DNA of 7,216 bases from Clostridiaceae bacterium. GTDB lineage: Bacteria > Bacillota > Clostridia > Oscillospirales > Acutalibacteraceae. Below, in pieces: positions 1 through 5,612 of the stretch. The notes below the pieces were generated by a model. It was not told where the DNA came from and did not search any database. It saw only the letters and a list, made by a program, of their open reading frames with translations. The translations under genes and the position numbers were made by a program. The stretch lies in NCBI GenBank assembly GCA_016292705.1, contig JAEDHZ010000075.1, positions 1 to 7,216 of the forward strand, in the 5' to 3' direction. How positions within the stretch are numbered: the stretch's first letter is position 1; each line of letters opens with the position of its first letter.

Positions 1-1
1 C

Positions 2-412
2 AAAAGCGTCCGTGCAATCTGCTGCGGAGGAATTGTTCACCCTGACCAGACCAAAAGCGAAGCTCAGGCGATAAAGGAAATCCTCCTTCAAGGCGGTATT
101 GAAGAGGAAAGAATTTTCCTTGAGGATAAGTCGCAGACCACTTTTGAAAACTTTGTCAATGCGAAAAAAATTATTGAAACTCTTGAACCGGAAAGGAAAC
201 CTGAAATTGCTTTTATCTCAAGCGAATTCCATCTCATGCGTGCGTCCGTGATTGCCTCGCTTGTCAATGTCAGGGTTTCAAGCATTCCTGCGCCGTCACC
301 GAAAAAAGGCAGAGCCCTTTTCTATGTCTATGAGGGGCTTGTTTTTCCGTTGCTTTACCGTGAATACCTCGGAAAGCACGCCAACATTCCGTCAGGCATG
401 AAAATGATTTAA
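2..412 (+). CDS. DUF218/YdcF-family protein, C-terminal part
   Basis: This is the last 136 codons of a gene whose start lies before the window; reading from base 2 stays open to the TAA at 410-412. The residues match the C-terminal half of the DUF218 (YdcF/SanA-like) fold. They run from a Gly-Gly strand end (CCGGIVHP), through a Ser-Glu-Ala helix (KSEAQAIKEIL), a Gly-Ile turn, and EDKSQTTFENFVNA, which fits the family's E-x-x-S-x-x-T-x-x-N signature, to a strand ending in SSEFHLMRA, which fits the usual S-x-x-H-x-x-R-A. Proteins of this family are often membrane-anchored and have been linked to envelope or cell-wall functions, but their biochemical activity is poorly defined. Any N-terminal membrane anchor would be outside the window. 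The next gene starts 16 bases downstream on the same strand, so the two are probably co-transcribed. Family assignment is fairly sure; the function is not. Confidence 0.82.
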   Translation, partial: KSVRAICCGGIVHPDQTKSEAQAIKEILLQGGIEEERIFLEDKSQTTFENFVNAKKIIETLEPERKPEIAFISSEFHLMRASVIASLVNVRVSSIPAPSPKKGRALFYVYEGLVFPLLYREYLGKHANIPSGMKMI

Positions 413-414
413 TT

Positions 415-421
415 GAGGAGG
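415..421 (+). promoter_or_regulatory. Ribosome binding site of the SecB-like gene
   Basis: GAGGAGG lies seven bases before the ATG at 429, inside the 16-base gap after the DUF218 gene. It is a near-ideal Shine-Dalgarno sequence and fixes the start of the small downstream gene. Confidence 0.8.
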
Positions 422-428
422 TTCCAAA

Positions 429-833
429 ATGACAAACATTCAGCTCAAGGCATATAAAGTCAGCAAAGTTCACTTCAACAACGCCGTTCAGTCCACCGTT
501 CAGCTCAAGCTCAACAACAAGGTTTCCCATAATGTCAAATATACGAACGGAAATGTCTGCGAAGCAACTCTCTGCATTGAAGTTGTTGACAAAACCCACC
601 CGGATGTTCTGAACATCACCGTTGAAGTCAAGGGTATTTTTGACATCAGAAGCGAAGTTGCAAAGGAGTTTGTTCATGTTGACACTTTCAAAGAGCTTTT
701 CCCCTTTGCAAAGGCTCTTGTAACAACCATCACCGCCAATGCAGGAATAAAACCAATTATTGTTCAGAACATAAACATTGAAGAACAGGAGATTTACCGC
801 TTTGATATGAAGGGCGCAGAGGAAGAGGACTGA
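429..833 (+). CDS. SecB-like protein-export chaperone
   Basis: A 134-residue protein with the general build of SecB. The N-terminal strand region (KVSKVHFNNA, about 10-19) corresponds to SecB's opening strand. It is followed by a strand with E46-A-T-L, a central V-E-V-K-G-I-F (about 65-71, matching the SecB strand ending G-G-I-F), a helix beginning L-F-P-F-A-K (90-95, matching SecB's L-F-P-Y-A-R), and a closing strand I-K-P-I-I-V-Q-N-I-N-I (107-117, matching P-x-L-x-L-x-P-V-N-F). The last residues are acidic (EEED), as in SecB tails that contact SecA. SecB proteins hold unfolded precursors for the SecA/SecYEG translocase and usually form tetramers; that role is inferred here. The ATG has a GAGGAGG site seven bases upstream. 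The stop overlaps the next gene's start by one base (TGATG), which couples it to an exported lipoprotein. Some SecB-like proteins belong to toxin-antitoxin-chaperone loci, but no toxin or antitoxin gene is present in the visible part of this operon. No transmembrane segment or signal peptide is seen. Confidence 0.75.
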   Translation: MTNIQLKAYKVSKVHFNNAVQSTVQLKLNNKVSHNVKYTNGNVCEATLCIEVVDKTHPDVLNITVEVKGIFDIRSEVAKEFVHVDTFKELFPFAKALVTTITANAGIKPIIVQNINIEEQEIYRFDMKGAEEED

Positions 834-1837
834 TGAAAAAGAAGGCGGTAAAAAAAGGGCTTTGCCTTTTGCTTTTGTGTCTGCTTCTCCCCCTTTCCCT
901 TTGCTCGTGTTCAGGGAAGAACAGTCCCGTCCTGACCGTTGACGCAACGGGAATTTCCGGCGGTCTTTTTGCCTATTATCTTGACTGCGTCTGTGCAAAC
1001 CCGAAAGCCTACGGCGTTAAGGAAATCAGCCGTGAAAATCTTCTCAATGCAACAGAAACGCTTTGCAAAGAATATGTTGCAGTAAAGAGGTTCATGCAGG
1101 ACAAAGGGATGAAGACCGAGCATTACCTCAAAAGCGAAGCAAACAGCAAAACGGACGGACTCTGGAGCCTTTTCGGGAAGTATTACAAGAGTATCGGAGT
1201 AAACAAATCCGATGTTCTCAGCGCCGAGCTTTCCTCGGCAGGAAAAAGGCAGATTGTTGCGCATTTCTTCGGAAGGGGCGGAAAAAACGAGGTTTCGCAG
1301 GACGATCTCAAGCAGAGTTTTGTTGAGCTTTATGTCGGCTTCAAGGCGATTGAGGCTCCGTTGACAAAGGTCAACACCAAAGGCGAAACAATCCCCATTT
1401 CCGAAGATGAAAAGGAGAAACTGGAAGAACAGTTTGAGCAAATGGCAAAAAAGCTGAGAAACGGCACCGATATTGACACGCTGAACTCCGAATACTGCCG
1501 CAGTGTAAACCTTGTTGCAACGCAGGCACTTGAGGTCAACCTCATGAAAAAGGGCGACGAGATGTATGATGACGACTTTTTTGAAAAGGTCAGCGCAATC
1601 TATCACGGAAGCGCAGGAGTCATTGAAAGCGGAAATTCAATCTATCTCATTGAACGATGCACAATCGCAACAAACGATGAGGACGCTTTCGGGCAATATG
1701 AAAGCGAAGTTCTGGAATATGTCAAAATGCCGTGGGTTGAAAAAAAGATCGGTTCCCTCGCCGAAAAATATACCGTCAAGGAAAACCGAAAAGCAATTGA
1801 CAAAATATTCAGAGCAGTTGCAGAAAACAGAGAATAA
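833..1837 (+). CDS. Lipoprotein resembling PrsA/SurA-type foldases
   Basis: A 334-residue exported lipoprotein. The N-terminus is Lys-rich, followed by a Leu/Cys-rich hydrophobic stretch (10-23) and a lipobox L-C-S-C (23-26), so C26 is the likely lipidated cysteine. After it, LTVDATGISGGLFAYYL (34-50) resembles the opening of SurA_N domains (V-D-G, then I-S-x-x-x-F-x-Y-Y-L). A helical middle follows (about 65-170). From about 195 the layout resembles a parvulin domain: an amphipathic helix (EQFEQMAKKLRNGTDIDTLNSEY, split here at residues 199-207 and 208-221), an acidic turn with D246-D-D-F-F, then G-S-A-G-V-I-E-S-G-N-S-I-Y-L-I-E-R (259-275), like the G-x-(I/V)-S-x-P-V...G-Y-H-I-I-K ending. 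The usual GG-D-L-G loop and the His residues of active parvulins are not evident, so it may be a non-catalytic chaperone. It starts at the ATG overlapping the SecB-like stop. A bidirectional terminator follows about 28 bases after the stop. Lipoprotein status is fairly sure; the foldase role is inferred from distant similarity and context. Confidence 0.68.
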   Translation: MKKKAVKKGLCLLLLCLLLPLSLCSCSGKNSPVLTVDATGISGGLFAYYLDCVCANPKAYGVKEISRENLLNATETLCKEYVAVKRFMQDKGMKTEHYLKSEANSKTDGLWSLFGKYYKSIGVNKSDVLSAELSSAGKRQIVAHFFGRGGKNEVSQDDLKQSFVELYVGFKAIEAPLTKVNTKGETIPISEDEKEKLEEQFEQMAKKLRNGTDIDTLNSEYCRSVNLVATQALEVNLMKKGDEMYDDDFFEKVSAIYHGSAGVIESGNSIYLIERCTIATNDEDAFGQYESEVLEYVKMPWVEKKIGSLAEKYTVKENRKAIDKIFRAVAENRE

Positions 1838-1864
1838 ACATAAAAATAATAATTTCACCATTCA

Positions 1865-1897
1865 AAAAGCGAGCCGGACAAAAGCCGACTCGCTTTT
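1865..1897. terminator. Bidirectional intrinsic terminator between convergent operons
   Basis: GCGAG-C-CGG (1869-1877) pairs with CCG-A-CTCGC (1885-1893) across a 7-base loop, with one internal C-A mismatch. The stem is flanked by AAAA (1865-1868) and TTTT (1894-1897), so it ends in a U-tract on both strands. On + it lies 28 bases after the lipoprotein stop. On - it lies 14 bases after the rnfB stop. It therefore probably ends both transcripts. The 73-base gap between the two stops holds nothing else recognisable. Confidence 0.85.
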
Positions 1898-1910
1898 ATG
1901 TTCACATAAA

Positions 1911-2720
1911 TCAGAACACTTTCTTGATCATATAAAGGTCAATGCATCCGACCGGACATTGCGCATGGCACTTTCCGCAGCCAATGCACTTGTCATAATC
2001 AACCTTTGCGCAGAAGTTTTCAACCGTAACTGCTCCCGTCTCACAAGCCTTGACGCACTTCATGCAGCCGATGCAGCCGGCTTTGCACTGCTTTCTTGTC
2101 TGCGCACCCTTGTCATGGTTTTTGCAAAGAACCGCAGCCTTGATGGTGTCAAGCGGAAACAAATCTATAAGCTGTCTCGGGCAGGTTTTGATGCACTTTT
2201 TGCAGGCACGGCACTTGCTCGGGTTGATTCTTGCAACGCCGTCGCAGATGAAGATTGCCTCATAGGGACAAACCTCAACGCAGTCTCCGAAGCCTATGCA
2301 GCCGTGGACGCAGGTTTTCGGCCCGCCGAAAAGCTGGGTTGCCATCTTGCAGGAACGAACACCGCTGTATTCAAGCTTTTCGGGAGTGTTCTCCCTGTTA
2401 CCCTGACACATGACGGCAGCAACCATCGGAGTGATTTTCCCTGCCTCAAGTCCCATAATTTTACCGATCTGTGCGGCAACATCGTTTCCGCCGGGAATGC
2501 AAAGACTGCATTCCTTTGTTTCGCCCTTTGAAAGGGCGGCGGCATAACCGTCGCAGCCGGTAAATCCGCAGGCGCCGCAGTTTGCTCCGGGGAGACAACC
2601 GCGGATTTCCTCCGCCTTTTCGTCAACGGGAACGGCAAACACAGCAGAGGCAACGGCAAGACCGACTCCGGCAACAAGACCGATTGCGGCAACGATAACA
2701 ACAGGAATTAGTATATCCAT
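1911..2720 (-). CDS. rnfB: Rnf complex subunit B, ferredoxin-oxidising iron-sulfur protein
   Basis: A 269-residue subunit that accepts electrons from reduced ferredoxin for the Rnf complex. An N-terminal membrane anchor (about 4-30) is followed by a Fes-type [4Fe-4S] domain with C48, C51, C56 and C74 spaced as in that family; C42 precedes it in the typical GCLPGANCGACG block. Ferredoxin-type motifs follow: C137-x3-C141-x5-C147-x3-C151-P, C170-x2-C173-x2-C176-x3-C180-P, C216-x2-C219-x2-C222-x3-C226, and C245-x2-C248-x2-C251-x3-C255-P. That suggests one Fes plus four ferredoxin-like clusters, within the range seen in clostridial RnfB proteins. The start is the ATG at 2720, which begins MDILIPVVIV and follows a G-rich ribosome binding site. 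A longer frame runs back to 2861, but it reads through the end of rnfA and adds no membrane-anchor features. The gene is last in the operon, 13 bases after rnfA. Its stop is followed by the bidirectional terminator. Confidence 0.97.
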   Translation of the reverse strand: MDILIPVVIVAAIGLVAGVGLAVASAVFAVPVDEKAEEIRGCLPGANCGACGFTGCDGYAAALSKGETKECSLCIPGGNDVAAQIGKIMGLEAGKITPMVAAVMCQGNRENTPEKLEYSGVRSCKMATQLFGGPKTCVHGCIGFGDCVEVCPYEAIFICDGVARINPSKCRACKKCIKTCPRQLIDLFPLDTIKAAVLCKNHDKGAQTRKQCKAGCIGCMKCVKACETGAVTVENFCAKVDYDKCIGCGKCHAQCPVGCIDLYMIKKVF

Positions 2721-2725
2721 TCTTC

Positions 2726-2735
2726 CGCCCCCCTT
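2726..2735 (-). promoter_or_regulatory. G-rich ribosome binding site of rnfB
   Basis: On the - strand the 13-base rnfA-rnfB gap reads GGGGGGCGGAAGA directly after the rnfA TAA, so the stop and the run form TAAGGGGGG. The six-G run (2733-2728) ends seven bases before the ATG at 2720. It differs from the AGGAGG-type sites before the other rnf genes and supports the ATG at 2720 as the true rnfB start. Confidence 0.55.
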
Positions 2736-3330
2736 AACCGAAAATGTTGTCCACAATGCCGGTGAAGCCGAGGAAAGAAACCGAAACCAGCGAAGCGGCA
2801 ACGAGAGTAATCGGAAGTCCGCGCATAAACTTGGGAACATCGCAGCTTTCCATTCTTTCACGGACTCCGGCGAACATTACCATTGCAAGCATGAAGCCGA
2901 GTCCGGCTCCGACAGAGTTGAACATTGACTGCGCAAAGTTATATCCATTGTCAATGTTGAGGATAACAACGCCGAGAACGGCGCAGTTTGTTGTGATGAG
3001 AGGAAGATAAATGCCCAGTGCATTGTATAGCGAGGGAATGTACTTCTTGAGAACAATTTCAACAAGCTGAACAAGAGCTGCAATAACAAGTATGAACACT
3101 ATCGTCTGAAGATAGGAAAGATCCTTGCTTTCAAGCAGAGTGTTGATTGGATAGCACACTGCCGTGGCAAGCGCCATAACAAAGATTACGGCAGCACTCA
3201 TTCCGACCGCTGTGTTCAGCTTTTTTGAAACGCCGAGGAACGGGCAGATTCCGAGGAACTTTGCAAGAACAAAGTTCTGTGTGAGGATTGCCGTCATGAG
3301 GATTGCGAGAAGTCCTTTTGTCATTTCCAT
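2734..3330 (-). CDS. rnfA: Rnf complex membrane subunit A
   Basis: A 198-residue polytopic membrane protein of the RnfA/NqrE family, with about six hydrophobic segments. The first half-repeat has LAKFLGICPFLGVS, with C29; the second has LPLITTNCAVLG, with C116. In Rnf and Nqr structures, the matching cysteines of RnfA and RnfE together hold an Fe-S centre within the membrane, so C29 and C116 probably supply half of it. The C-terminal ERMESCDVPKFMRGLPI and SFLGFTGI are typical of RnfA rather than RnfE. Length matches the family (about 190-200). The start is the ATG at 3330, which overlaps the rnfE stop by one base (TGATG). An AGGAGG site (3341-3346) lies 10 bases upstream. A second in-frame ATG two codons later is a less well-spaced alternative. 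The protein forms the membrane core with RnfE and RnfD. Confidence 0.97.
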   Translation of the reverse strand: MEMTKGLLAILMTAILTQNFVLAKFLGICPFLGVSKKLNTAVGMSAAVIFVMALATAVCYPINTLLESKDLSYLQTIVFILVIAALVQLVEIVLKKYIPSLYNALGIYLPLITTNCAVLGVVILNIDNGYNFAQSMFNSVGAGLGFMLAMVMFAGVRERMESCDVPKFMRGLPITLVAASLVSVSFLGFTGIVDNIFG

Positions 3331-4052
3331 CAGTTTGCCGCCTCCTTGCTTTCAACGGATGCGCCTTCGCTTTCCGTTTCTCTTTTGTTGAGCTTGCAGC
3401 TTGAAGCCATCGGGCAGGCCTCGCAGCCGCGAAGCTCCGCTCTTGGCTTTCCGCGGCTTTCGGCAATTCTGTTGGCTGTCGCCATGAGAATGCCGTAGAC
3501 AAAGAAGCCACCCGGAGGAAGAATAAAGATGAGCATCGGATTGCCTGAAAGAACGGGAATGCTGATTCCGGCAAAGGAACCTGCGCCGAGAATTTCACGC
3601 ACTGCGCCCATGAGGAAAAGCGCAGCGGTGAAGCCGACGCCCATTCCGAGTCCGTCAACGGCGGAGGCAAGAACGGGGTTCTTGCTCGCAAAGGCTTCCG
3701 CCCTGCCGAGAATGATGCAGTTAACAACGATAAGGGGAAGATAAACGCCGAGCTGTTCGTCAAGTTCGGGCGCAAAGGCCTTGACCAGCATCTGAACAAT
3801 GGTAACGAACGAGGCGATAACGACAACATACGCCGGAATACGCACCTTGTCCGGAATAACCTTTCTCAGTGCGGAAATAACAATGTTTGAGCAAACAAGA
3901 ACAACCGAAGCGGCAAGGCCCATGCCGAGCGCAGATGTGACCGAGGTTGTTGTTGCAAGAGTGGGGCAGGTTCCGAGAACAAGCCTCAGAGTCGGGTTTT
4001 CGGCAAGGAGACCTTTTGAAAACTCTTTACCGAGGGATTTTTTTTCAGCCAT
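3330..4052 (-). CDS. rnfE: Rnf complex membrane subunit E
   Basis: A 240-residue polytopic membrane protein of the RnfE/NqrD family, homologous to RnfA and paired with it. Diagnostic blocks are KGLLAENPTLRLVLGTCPTLA (split at 13-20 and 21-33), with C29, LGVYLPLIVVNCIILGRAEA (101-120), with C112, the helix start VREILGAGSF (151-160), and ILPPGGFFVYG (177-187). C29 and C112 should pair with C29 and C116 of RnfA around the intramembrane Fe-S centre. After the last membrane segment there is a hydrophilic tail of about 45 residues (from 195), with C210, C213 and C219 (CEACPMASSC) and then a Glu/Ser/Lys-rich end. This makes it longer than RnfE/NqrD proteins of about 200-210 residues. The start is the ATG at 4052, eight bases after GGGAGG and inside the end of rnfG. 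A longer frame back to 4112 lies wholly within rnfG and is unlikely. The stop overlaps the rnfA start by one base. Confidence 0.97.
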   Translation of the reverse strand: MAEKKSLGKEFSKGLLAENPTLRLVLGTCPTLATTTSVTSALGMGLAASVVLVCSNIVISALRKVIPDKVRIPAYVVVIASFVTIVQMLVKAFAPELDEQLGVYLPLIVVNCIILGRAEAFASKNPVLASAVDGLGMGVGFTAALFLMGAVREILGAGSFAGISIPVLSGNPMLIFILPPGGFFVYGILMATANRIAESRGKPRAELRGCEACPMASSCKLNKRETESEGASVESKEAAN

Positions 4053-4614
4053 TGCTTGCACCTCCCTTAACAGTTTCAAAAGCGGCAGTTGCGGCATTGA
4101 CGGCAGAAACAACAGCCTTTGAGGTTATCGTTGCCGCAGTTATCGCCTGAACATCCTGACCGTCGTTTGAGGTTTTGCTGACGGTGAGCGTTCCGCTTTT
4201 TCCGACGAAGCGGTTTTTGAAGTCCGGTTTAGTGCTGTTTGCACCGAGGCCGGGGGTTTCGTCATGGGAAAGGATTTCAATTCCGGTGATAACTCCCTCG
4301 GTGTCCATTCCGACCATGACAAGAACCGTTCCGCCGTAACCCTTTGCGCCGCTTGTGAAAACATAGCCGACATTCTTTTCGCCGTCTTTTCCGACGCAAT
4401 AGGTCATCCCGTTTTCAAGCTGCGTAATTTCGGAAAACTCCTTGGCTTCACTGAGCACGAGCGAGCGGGAAAGATTCTCCTTTTGAACGGCGTTTTCAGC
4501 CGTTTTTTGCTTTGTTGCGCCGTTTGTCAGCGCAAGCAGTGCCGTTGCAACAAGGCAGATGACAAGCAGTGCAACGGTCGGAACAAGGATTGCTTTCGGC
4601 GTTATTTTTTTCAT
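4045..4614 (-). CDS. rnfG: Rnf complex subunit G, covalent FMN protein
   Basis: A 189-residue flavoprotein subunit. One N-terminal membrane segment (about 8-30) anchors an extracytoplasmic FMN-binding domain. Conserved blocks are GYGGTVLVMVGMD (92-104), GIEILSHDETPGLG (111-124), and the flavinylation region D154-V-Q-A-I-T159-A-A-T162-I-T-S (154-165). In this family FMN is attached through a phosphoester bond to the last Thr of an S/T-G-A-T-type motif, by the transferase ApbE. Here the motif reads T-A-A-T, so T162 is the predicted attachment site; an Ala replaces the usual Gly. No apbE gene is in the window. The start is the ATG at 4614, with AGGAGG at 4625-4630, 10 bases upstream. It overlaps the rnfD stop by four bases (ATGA), and its own stop overlaps rnfE by eight bases. 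Length is normal for the family (about 180-210). Confidence 0.96.
   Translation of the reverse strand: MKKITPKAILVPTVALLVICLVATALLALTNGATKQKTAENAVQKENLSRSLVLSEAKEFSEITQLENGMTYCVGKDGEKNVGYVFTSGAKGYGGTVLVMVGMDTEGVITGIEILSHDETPGLGANSTKPDFKNRFVGKSGTLTVSKTSNDGQDVQAITAATITSKAVVSAVNAATAAFETVKGGASNG
4061..4066 (-). promoter_or_regulatory. Ribosome binding site of rnfE within rnfG
   Basis: On the - strand GGGAGG (extended AAGGGAGGTG) lies eight bases before the ATG at 4052 and inside the last codons of rnfG. It selects this start over the upstream ATG at 4112 and implies reinitiation or coupling from rnfG. Confidence 0.8.
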
Positions 4615-5612
4615 ACCTTTGCAGCCTCCTTTTCCTTTTTCTCCTTAACAAAGCCGAACGGCTTCGCTGTTGTGAGGCGTTCAATATGCGGAACAAGGAT
4701 GTTCATAAGTATGATTGAGAAAGAAACACCCTCAGGAAGTGAACCGAAAAGACGGATAACCGAGGTTATCAGACCGCAGCCGATTCCGAAAACGATTCGT
4801 CCCTTGAGGTTGAGCGGCGAGGTTGTGTAATCCGTTGCCATGAAGAACGCACCGAGCAGAAGTCCGCCGCCGAGAAGCTGATAGGCAACAAACTCCGGAT
4901 TGCCCTTGCCTGCAATAACCATGCAAACGGCAACAGTGCCGATGAACGAAAACGGAATCGCCGGGGAGATAACTCTCCTGAGCAGAAGATAAAGTGCGCC
5001 GGCAAGCAGAGCAAGCGAGCAAACCTCACCCATTGAGCCGCCGTGGTTTCCGATAAGCATCTGAGCAAGAGAGGGCAGTCCCTCGGCGAGGGAAAGGTCT
5101 CCGCCCTTTGCCGAAGCAAGGGAAGCCATCGGGGTTGCGGTTGTAACAGCATCGGCAACCGACCATCTGACAGAAAACGGAGCAACCCATTTTGCCATTG
5201 CTGTCGGGAACGATACCATGAGAATGATTCTTGCCGTCATTGCCGGGTTAACAAAGTTCTGACCTATTCCGCCGAACATCTGCTTGACAACAACAATTGC
5301 AATGACCGAACCGACAGCACCCATCCAGAGAGGAAGCGTTGACGGAAGGTTGAGCGCAAGGATGAGACCGGTAACAACGGCGGAAAGGTCGCCGAGTGTT
5401 CCGTTCCTTTTCATAACTTTTCTTGAAATATATTCCGCAAGCACGGCAGAGCCGATGGTTGTTGCAGAAAGAGCAAGTGCTCTCAGTCCGAAATATACAA
5501 CCGACATAATGAGAGCCGGAACGAGCGAAATGATGACATCAAGCATGATGCCTGTTGTTGTTTCGCTTGAGCGGACATGCGGCGACGGGCTGACTGTGAG
5601 TTTTTTTGCCAT
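4611..5612 (-). CDS. rnfD: Rnf complex membrane subunit D, covalent FMN
   Basis: A 333-residue polytopic membrane protein of the NqrB/RnfD family, with roughly ten hydrophobic segments. It opens with the typical SPSPHVRS (8-15) and a T-x-x-I-M-x-D-V block. It also has LGDLSAVVTGLILALNLP (73-90), VVVKQMFGGIGQNFVNPAM (107-125), and FFMATDYTTSPLN (256-268). The flavin attachment motif is D154-A-V-T-T-A-T160-P; T160 is the predicted FMN-threonine on the outer face. The start is the ATG at 5612, which begins MAKKLTVSPSPH. GAGGAG (5624-5629) lies 11 bases upstream, and the ATG overlaps the rnfC stop by one base (TAATG). A frame extending to 5708 lies inside rnfC and is unlikely. The C-terminus is Lys/Glu-rich and cytoplasmic. 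RnfD passes electrons between the bound flavins and, by analogy with NqrB, is central to ion transport. Confidence 0.97.
   Translation of the reverse strand: MAKKLTVSPSPHVRSSETTTGIMLDVIISLVPALIMSVVYFGLRALALSATTIGSAVLAEYISRKVMKRNGTLGDLSAVVTGLILALNLPSTLPLWMGAVGSVIAIVVVKQMFGGIGQNFVNPAMTARIILMVSFPTAMAKWVAPFSVRWSVADAVTTATPMASLASAKGGDLSLAEGLPSLAQMLIGNHGGSMGEVCSLALLAGALYLLLRRVISPAIPFSFIGTVAVCMVIAGKGNPEFVAYQLLGGGLLLGAFFMATDYTTSPLNLKGRIVFGIGCGLITSVIRLFGSLPEGVSFSIILMNILVPHIERLTTAKPFGFVKEKKEKEAAKV

Noticed and set aside
429..833. SecB-like gene as part of a toxin-antitoxin-chaperone locus
   Set aside because: No HigB-like toxin or HigA-like antitoxin is adjacent; the neighbours are a DUF218 protein and a lipoprotein.
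270..998. Open frame on the - strand (242 codons) opposite the SecB-like gene
   Set aside because: It is antisense to three well-supported reading frames, its translation is low-complexity and Cys/Phe-rich, and it has no family features.
911..1606. Open frame on the - strand (231 codons) opposite the lipoprotein gene
   Set aside because: It mirrors the codon pattern of the real gene and shows no domain; the + strand gene has a lipobox and a coupled start.
1566..2531. Long open frame on the + strand (321 codons) across the lipoprotein end, the terminator and much of rnfB
   Set aside because: It crosses the terminator and is antisense to the motif-rich rnfB. Its translation shows no recognisable domain, and no ribosome site supports its start.
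2721..2861. Upstream start for rnfB at 2861
   Set aside because: It would read through the end of rnfA in another frame and place 47 atypical residues before the membrane anchor; the ATG at 2720 gives the family N-terminus.
3131..3829. Open frame on the - strand (232 codons) spanning the rnfE-rnfA junction in another frame
   Set aside because: It overlaps two subunits with clear cofactor residues; the translation is Ser/Arg/Pro-rich, as expected from an out-of-frame reading.
4053..4112. Upstream start for rnfE at 4112
   Set aside because: It adds 20 residues encoded wholly inside rnfG, whereas the ATG at 4052 has a GGGAGG site at ideal spacing.
4264..4830. Open frame on the + strand (188 codons) opposite rnfG and rnfD
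   Set aside because: It is antisense to two recognised Rnf subunits and carries no motif.
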